A DNA stretch of 64,000 nucleotides from the NCBI GenBank assembly GCA_013397865.1, contig VZTI01002345.1:1526351-1590350 (forward strand), written 5' to 3'. Shown in pieces: positions 57,876 through 64,000 of the stretch. The stretch comes from Struthidea cinerea (taxonomy: Eukaryota > Chordata > Aves > Passeriformes > Corcoracidae). The notes beneath the pieces were generated by a model. That model was not told where the DNA came from. It saw only the letters and a list, made by a program, of their open reading frames with translations, and searched no databases. Position numbers and translations under genes: made by a program. Every line of letters begins with the position of its first letter. Position 1 is the stretch's first letter.

Positions 57876-60262
57876 GGGCTCTGCTTGAGCAAGAGCAGGA
57901 GAGACAGCTCCACCAGCAAGCTTCAAACAGATGGTTCCAACTACAGCCCCTCACAGCCCCACAGTGATGAGCGAGCTGCTGACATGATATCGAGAGTGTT
58001 GTTAATGCTGTTAATTGTTAACGAAGAGCCTGCAGAGCCAGGATGGATCACACGTCACCAGCACCTGCACAGGGACGTTATTAACTACCAGGGCAACGGG
58101 CTGAGGTTAGAGCTGCTAAATGAGGGTCAGAATTCAGAGACAGGAGATGTGTGGCAAGTGAACTAATAGATGGCAGAAGACATTTTGGGGTGGATGTGGC
58201 TGTGAGGCACAAAGAGCTGAAGGCTGGGATTCAGTCTCTACCCAAGAGTTACTGCTTGCTGCTGTCTCCACCAGACAACTTTAATACTTGTTATTTACCT
58301 CTTATGTTAATAACTATGTTTGACAGTGCCTAGGCTGACTGCTCAGTACTTTGTTTCAATACAAAAAATACCAAGTTACTCAAAGAGGGTGTCTTCTTCC
58401 CATCTCCAATTCAGCCACACAAACTGGGATCTTGTTCCCTCTCTGTTTCAGGTGCCTTTTCTCTCTTACTCTCCATCTGGTGAGAAGAGTCACCTCACTC
58501 CCCTCTTGCTTGCTACAGGTGTTGTTAATAAAAGCTGAAAAAGAAAGAGAGATTATGTTATAAGTGAATTCTAATCAAGGATTTCCTAAGAGCTGCTCAT
58601 AGCTGGGGCCAGCTGGAGCCATCCGTGTGTCCGTGACTGTTCATTCTTTCCTGTTCGCTCTGAGGTCACACCGGGAGCTCAGAACCACTTCAGACACTCA
58701 GAGGCACGGAAGAGCTGTTTTGAAAAAATGTCTCCAATTTTGGCTGCAGAAGACTTCAGTATTTAACCCATGAATGCCTTTTGCCTTGCACAGCTTCCCC
58801 ATGCAGGGCCCAAGTGGAGGGTTTTCCCTCTGTGGAACTGAGGACCGACCAGCGAGGGGCGAGGGCCGGGGGTGTCGGATGCTCGGGGCACGGAGGAGAG
58901 CGGGTGGAGCCAAGGGCAGCAGCACGTCCGTCCCGTGCAGTCTGTCCCTGAGCCAGCTGGGAGCAGCACCCTGGAGCCGAGGCTGCAGGAACAGAGCCGA
59001 AGGCCAGGTTTGCCTGTTCTGTGCCCACCCCTGTGCCCGAGCTCCCAGCTGCTCACAGCCACGTGGGCAGGAGCAGGAATGGCATCTTCAGGGCTCCAAC
59101 CTGACAAAGTTGGGTCACAATGTCTTGGACACTTCTGAAAATCAGTTTACTGAAAACAAGAGGGATCTTTTTTCTGTAAAACAGCCTGTCTTTCCTCAGG
59201 CTTCACAACAGACATTTCGGGGCTGCAGTTGTGTTGGGGACACTCCACCCCACTTTGGGTTTCCACCCTTGCAGGAAAGCAAGGGGCAGGTTGCACCCAC
59301 CAGCATCCAGGAGGCTCCCGTGTGCTGGGGGAGCTGCTGTGCCTGGTCCTGGAGGGCTCCTGGGGCAGCACGGGGATCTCCTGGGGCTGGGACATTGGTT
59401 GTCATGGGAGTTGGAAAATAAAGCCATGGAGATGGAGGATGCCCAGGTATGGAAGTGGCAGGATGAGCATTAATCATAGGGAGGGAAGATGTTGGCTCCC
59501 AGCCCCAGCTCGTTCTCCATCCTCAGCCTTGCCCAGGCTGATCCACACGAGAGTCATAGAGGGGAAGAAACACCGAGCTGCAGAACCAGTGACAGCCCTT
59601 AGCAGAAAGAGAAGGGCTAAACAACGCAGTTGGGTATTATTCAATAGACCACTAATGCTACAAAGACAGGAAATAGGCACATGGCAGTTGTACCTATAAT
59701 CATATTTTTAAGAAAGGGTAGGGTCAGAATAAAACACAAGGCCAGGAATATTCTGCTGGTTAAGAGAATTGCGTGTTACACAATGGAAGAACTCAACAAC
59801 AAAAAAGGAAAAGGGAATAATTACAGTTATTTTGGAACAATGAGAATTCTGGGAAGAGAAATCTAATCTATTTTTTCTTCATTTTAAGCACAAAGTCCAG
59901 TTGTTTTCAGTCTAGGCTAACTTCACACATTCATTTTCCATGTCTAAGAAGATTTCTGACTGGGAAAAAAGTGAAAGAAAAATGACCTCACCAACCAATT
60001 TGTATTTGCAACCACTTCTGTTTGAGAAATAATGATTAGTCAGGCCAGTGTGTGAAGTCAGTCATAGACAAGGTTGAAGGTTTGTTACCTTCCTCCTTTC
60101 CCAGAGGCAGCAGCGATGGTGCCGATCCCTTCCAGCCCCGATGCCGGGCCAGGCAGGGCAGGAGGATGGAGGATGCTGGCGGTGAGGGCTGGGGCACCAA
60201 ACTCCGTGATCACGAGGAGCTGCCACCTTCTCCTTCTCCTTGTCCCTGCCGGTGTCTCCTGC
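57876..60262. other. Unique sequence, no gene recognised
   Basis: About 2.4 kb of mixed sequence. A 215-codon plus frame (58774-59421) has no recognisable domain. No RNA gene was seen. Confidence 0.4.
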
Positions 60263-60294
60263 CAGCCCAGCCCAGCCCAGCCCAGCCCAGCCCA
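60263..60294. repeat. (CAGCC)n pentanucleotide repeat
   Basis: Six CAGCC units in tandem. Confidence 0.93.
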
Positions 60295-60589
60295 GGCCTC
60301 GTGTCCCTCTCTGGGTGTCCTGCACTAATGGCCACACTCGTGGAAAACCAGCCTCTGCTCACCTGAACACAAACACCAGCGAGAGCAGCTCCAGCCCGGG
60401 CAACCAGAATTAATCTCTTGTTCCTTCCGAGTCAGGAGCAGCCCTGGAGGAGGGGAGGTGGCCAGAGCCGGGCTCTGATTACAGCAGCAGACAACGGGCC
60501 CTTCCAGCCGCCCTCCTCTGCCTGTCTCTCCTCTTGCCATTTGCTGTTTGCTCCACACTCACGGAAGCAGACCTCGGGTTTCATTATCA

Positions 60590-61000
60590 AATCCAATAAC
60601 AGTGTTCTCTTACAGACCAGAGTATGCTGCTCTCCTCCTGAAAAAATCCTGGCATTGTATTTCTCATAATAAGTTTTAATTGGATTTTAGCTCTCTGCCT
60701 TTTGTACTCCATCTTAGGCTTTATTTGGCTTAATTACAAATCCATAGTTATTTGTTATGTGGCTCTGGTTTGATATTTTGCACTGACAATTACATTTTTA
60801 TTCAAAGAAAAAAAATGTATTAGGAAAAAATAGCAAGAGACAGGCTCTTTGTATGAGCTGATTAATTGAATTCTAGTTTTATGTGCATTTATGATGAATG
60901 ATTGTGTGCCAAAAAGTGACTTGGATATTAGATCAGAGTACACTTATTCATTTTAATTGGTTTGCACAAAGTGCAAGAGGCTGTAATAATAGATCAGCCC
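60590..61000. other. AT-rich unique block
   Basis: AT-rich sequence with GATTAATTGAATTC and CTTAATTAC cores. It may be regulatory. No gene recognised. Confidence 0.35.
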
Positions 61001-61441
61001 TAAGAACACAACAGTAATGGAGGACCCCAGTGCCCCAGCTCCGATGGCTCCTGAAACCCTGCTCATGAGCCTTTCAAGTCTTTCCCTGTGAGATGGACAG
61101 TGAAGCTCTGGCACTTCCACGCCAAGGAAGCAAGGAGAGAGGCTCACTCCCTCTGTCTGCTTGCCCCTTTTGAGAGCTGCAATTTAGTTTTAATTATTCA
61201 TAACACTCATTAGCAAAAAAGGTGCTGTATGGTTTTGCAGAAAAATAGAGAAGCCATAGGAATTTGAGATGGTATCTCACTGCCATGACACCTTTTTGGA
61301 AACACTGCTCAAATACTCAGAAAATTGAATAATAATAACAGTAAGCAACCATCCCATCTGTACTGGCCGTGAGCTGTTCCAGGACAGGGTGTGGGTGTGG
61401 AGGCAGCACTGGTGACTGCAGGACCTGTTACTGCACCACAG
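61001..61441. other. Unique sequence, nothing recognised
   Basis: Mixed composition, short frames only. Confidence 0.4.
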
Positions 61442-61688
61442 GGACAACTCCACGCCCTCCCTGGGCGGCTGTTCCAGTCTCTGCCACCCTCCATGGAAGG
61501 AAGTTCTCCCTCATGTAGAGGTGAAACTCGGTGTGTTTGAGTTTATTGCTCCTGTCACCGGCACCACTGACCAGAGCTGGCCCCATCCTCTGACAGCCCC
61601 TGGAGATGTTTGCACGGATTGATGGGATCCCCTCTCAGCCTTCTCCGGACTAACCCAGCCCAGCTCCCACACTCTCCTCAGGAGAGAG
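61442..61688 (-). mobile_element. Divergent CR1 LINE fragment, minus strand
   Basis: Blocks GGCGGCTGTTCCAGTCTC, GCACCACTGACCAGAGCTGG, ATTGATGGGATCCCCTCTCA and GCCTTCTCCGGACTAACCCA mark an internal CR1 region of another subfamily. The 3' tail is not present. Confidence 0.8.
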
Positions 61689-64000
61689 GTCCTTGCAGCG
61701 AGCTGAGCCCGGGGCAGAGGAACCCACGGGAGCATCTTCAGCCACCAGCAAGGGCAGCTGTGTGACACAGAGGCGCTCACCACACCGGGAATTTTGGCAG
61801 CAGCACCTTGGACTCCGCAGCTCCAGTGTCCTGCGGCCACAGCTCAGCCCTGCCCCAGCGTCCCTTAATGTGACACGGCACTGAGGAATCCAACCTGACA
61901 AACCAGGGGCCACGCCGAGTCTTGCTGAAGGAAACAAATTTTACTGCTTGCTTTCCTCACCAACTCCACGAAATCCAGTGTGCCAAGAACGGAGGCTGTT
62001 CAGTCACCCCATTCTTATGGTGACACATCAAATTAAAACGAAAGTAGGCGAGGACAAATGGCAGCACATGAGCACACCAGGCTGGAGCTCTGAGCCAGGG
62101 AGGGAAAAAAAATGCCAAGTCCTACTTTTAGAGGATGGACCGTTGCAATGACAGAAAATTTGGTAATTTATTACCACCAAGTGATTCAATCTAAAAAAAA
62201 AAAAGAAAAAAAGATAATTTCTTACTCCTTTCTGAAAGCCCATGGGAAGAGCAACCTGGGCCCTCCACGTGCATTTAGCCTTCCTTCCAGACAGCAGTTT
62301 ATTACATCAGGCCTTCATTCCCAATCAATATTCCTAGTTACTCCTTTGGCCTGTGCTTATTGACCACAGCTCTCCTCACATCTCTCTTATTTGAAACAAA
62401 AGCTAGTTCATGATTAATGAAATTGGAGGGGGGGAAAGCAAATCTGGTACTCTGAGCTTGGCAAAGCAATGAGTGTAAGCCAGAAAAAGGAATCCAAACT
62501 TTTTCCCCCTGGAGAGCCAAGGGCCAGAACCCAGCAAGGACCACGCTACAACCTGGAAGTCTGAAAGCCCTTGTAAGTTTGAATTTTGTGGGGGTTTTAA
62601 AGCTTAGCAAACAGCTCTGGAAGGGGACTTTGGTGTCACAAGCACTGACCTAGATCATAGCAAATTTACTATGCGAAAAAATAAACTGTACACTCTGATT
62701 AAGCAGGGCCGTGGTGACTGTTTGATTGCACTGACACTCTGCTTGTACCGCAGCAGCACAACGAGCTCACGGAAATTCCTCCTGATCCCCAGTGACAGGA
62801 GAGGGGGGAGCCGGGCTGCTGCTCCCAAACACTCCGTGACACGAGGAATTGACAACGCCAGCCCAGACCCTGCCGGGCGACGCTGCCTTTGCGCCGCAGC
62901 CTCCCCGCAAACCCGTGAGGGCCTTGCCAGGGATGCTCAGCCAGCCCTGCAGTTCTCCTGTACTTCTCTAGTGCCTCCCCGAGTGATCTGTGTGCATCAA
63001 GCAAGCCCCTCCTGCTGTCTGCAGGTGGAGGACGTGGTGACACCGGCACTGCCAGGTCCCTGTGCCCACCCCACTGCCCAGCCGGGCTCCTCGGGCGGCA
63101 GCACCAGGGAATGGCTGCGGCAGCAGGGAGCTGGCACAGAGGCTACAACAGCTCCCATTCTAACCGTGTTGGATCATGAAAAGTTCCATTTTCTAAGCTT
63201 TGGGAGAGTTTTCAGGGACTCCATTACAGAAACAGACTGCCCATGCCCGTGGAAAACAGGGAGGCCCGCAGCCAACCCCCGCAGAATTAACAGGGGATGC
63301 TCCTGTCACCAAAGAGCGGGATGAAGAGCGCCCGTTTCCAGACAGGCTGCATTGTCTTGCACGTGTAGGCACAGGTTTGTGCCAGCCACAGGACACATAA
63401 GAGAGTTCCAATATGGAAGTGACAGAGGGACGAAGGAAAAACAAAGGCTGGACTCGGGCAAGGAGAGACGCTGCCAAGCAGACAGGAACCAGGACAGTTT
63501 GAGGTCACATTCTAATTTATATTCAGAAACGGCTTCCAGTTTCAGCCTCAGGATCAACTGTTATTTTTCCCACCTATTATCTTCCTAAATGTCCTTGTGC
63601 CGAGAGGAAGCAACCGTGACTCATGTCTGTCCTTGGATAAATGCTCCGAGGACTGAGGGGCTGCAGCCCTGTGCAGGCTGTGCCAAGGGGCAGATTTAAC
63701 ACACCCCATCCCCAGGCACAGCCCAGTGGAACCCTGCACGCTCCCAAAGATGCCTCCCTGTGCTTCCAACAGCATCCCAAGAGCAGCACAGTGACCCAGA
63801 GACCAAAATAGTGAAATCGAGGACACCAAGAAAAATATGTCCCTAAAAAGTCAATCCTTGATGTAACATCATAACAAAACAAATGCACTGAGTGGGACTT
63901 CCAGGAGCTTCAAGCAGGCAAGACGTGGAAGGACTCCAAAAGTTTTCTCTTTTTCCCACTGACATCAGTGAGCAACAGCTCAATCAGACAAGCACCATCA
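61689..64000. other. Unique sequence, no gene recognised
   Basis: AT-rich at 62110-62690 with an A-rich run at 62193-62212 interrupted by one G. Mixed to GC-rich after. A 217-codon plus frame (62671-63324) has no recognised family. The window ends inside this stretch. Confidence 0.4.

Noticed and set aside
62193..62212. A-rich run, possible retrogene or SINE tail
   Set aside because: The preceding sequence matches no SINE or gene that I know, and the run is interrupted by a G.
1..64000. tRNA, rRNA and other structural RNA genes
   Set aside because: I looked for T-loop, cloverleaf and rRNA strings on both strands and found none I could defend.

Overview
This window looks like noncoding DNA from a bird genome, probably a songbird or another neoavian. 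The main evidence is about eighteen fragments of the CR1 LINE family, several of them the short 3' ends typical of birds. No mammalian SINEs were recognised. Long AT-rich stretches alternate with short GC-rich, CpG-dense islands, as in avian intergenic or intronic DNA. I found no coding gene, tRNA, rRNA, CRISPR array or intact transposon that I can defend. The open frames I examined are explained by tandem repeats, GC-rich composition or CR1 pieces, apart from a few unassigned cases listed below.

Layout. Positions 1-4400 hold an AT microsatellite, a 48-bp higher-order minisatellite (611-804) and a CpG-dense island (820-1100). Positions 4080-9900 hold AT-rich sequence with homeodomain and POU-type sites, two CR1 copies and a well-formed candidate exon (7826-7893). 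Positions 9950-19210 alternate GC-rich islands with tandem repeats: a G-rich repeat at a 252-base assembly gap, a 29-bp minisatellite (15770-16117) and a GGGAC array. Positions 19210-27100 contain three CR1 copies, a possible octamer enhancer (25440-25600) and a 264-bp hexamer-derived array close to an 83-base gap. Positions 27100-42700 carry a polypurine tract, two divergent CR1 lineages, a three-copy CR1 cluster on one strand (39857-41372), an unassigned 230-codon ORF (38500-39192) and further candidate exons. Positions 42700-64000 are mostly AT-rich unique sequence with five more CR1 copies, a second clear octamer site (57161) and a CpG island at 52195-52350.

Taken together, the window resembles a gene desert or a very large intron with scattered regulatory-looking blocks. 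A few splice-flanked segments on the plus strand (7826-7893, 20534-20602, 41950-41994, 46055-46155) could belong to a noncoding transcript, but chance matches of this kind are common in 64 kb. I did not find an undescribed biological system. The most useful leads are the minisatellites with homogenised cores, the repeat-bounded gaps, the regulatory-looking blocks and the candidate exons. Conservation and RNA data would decide most of them.
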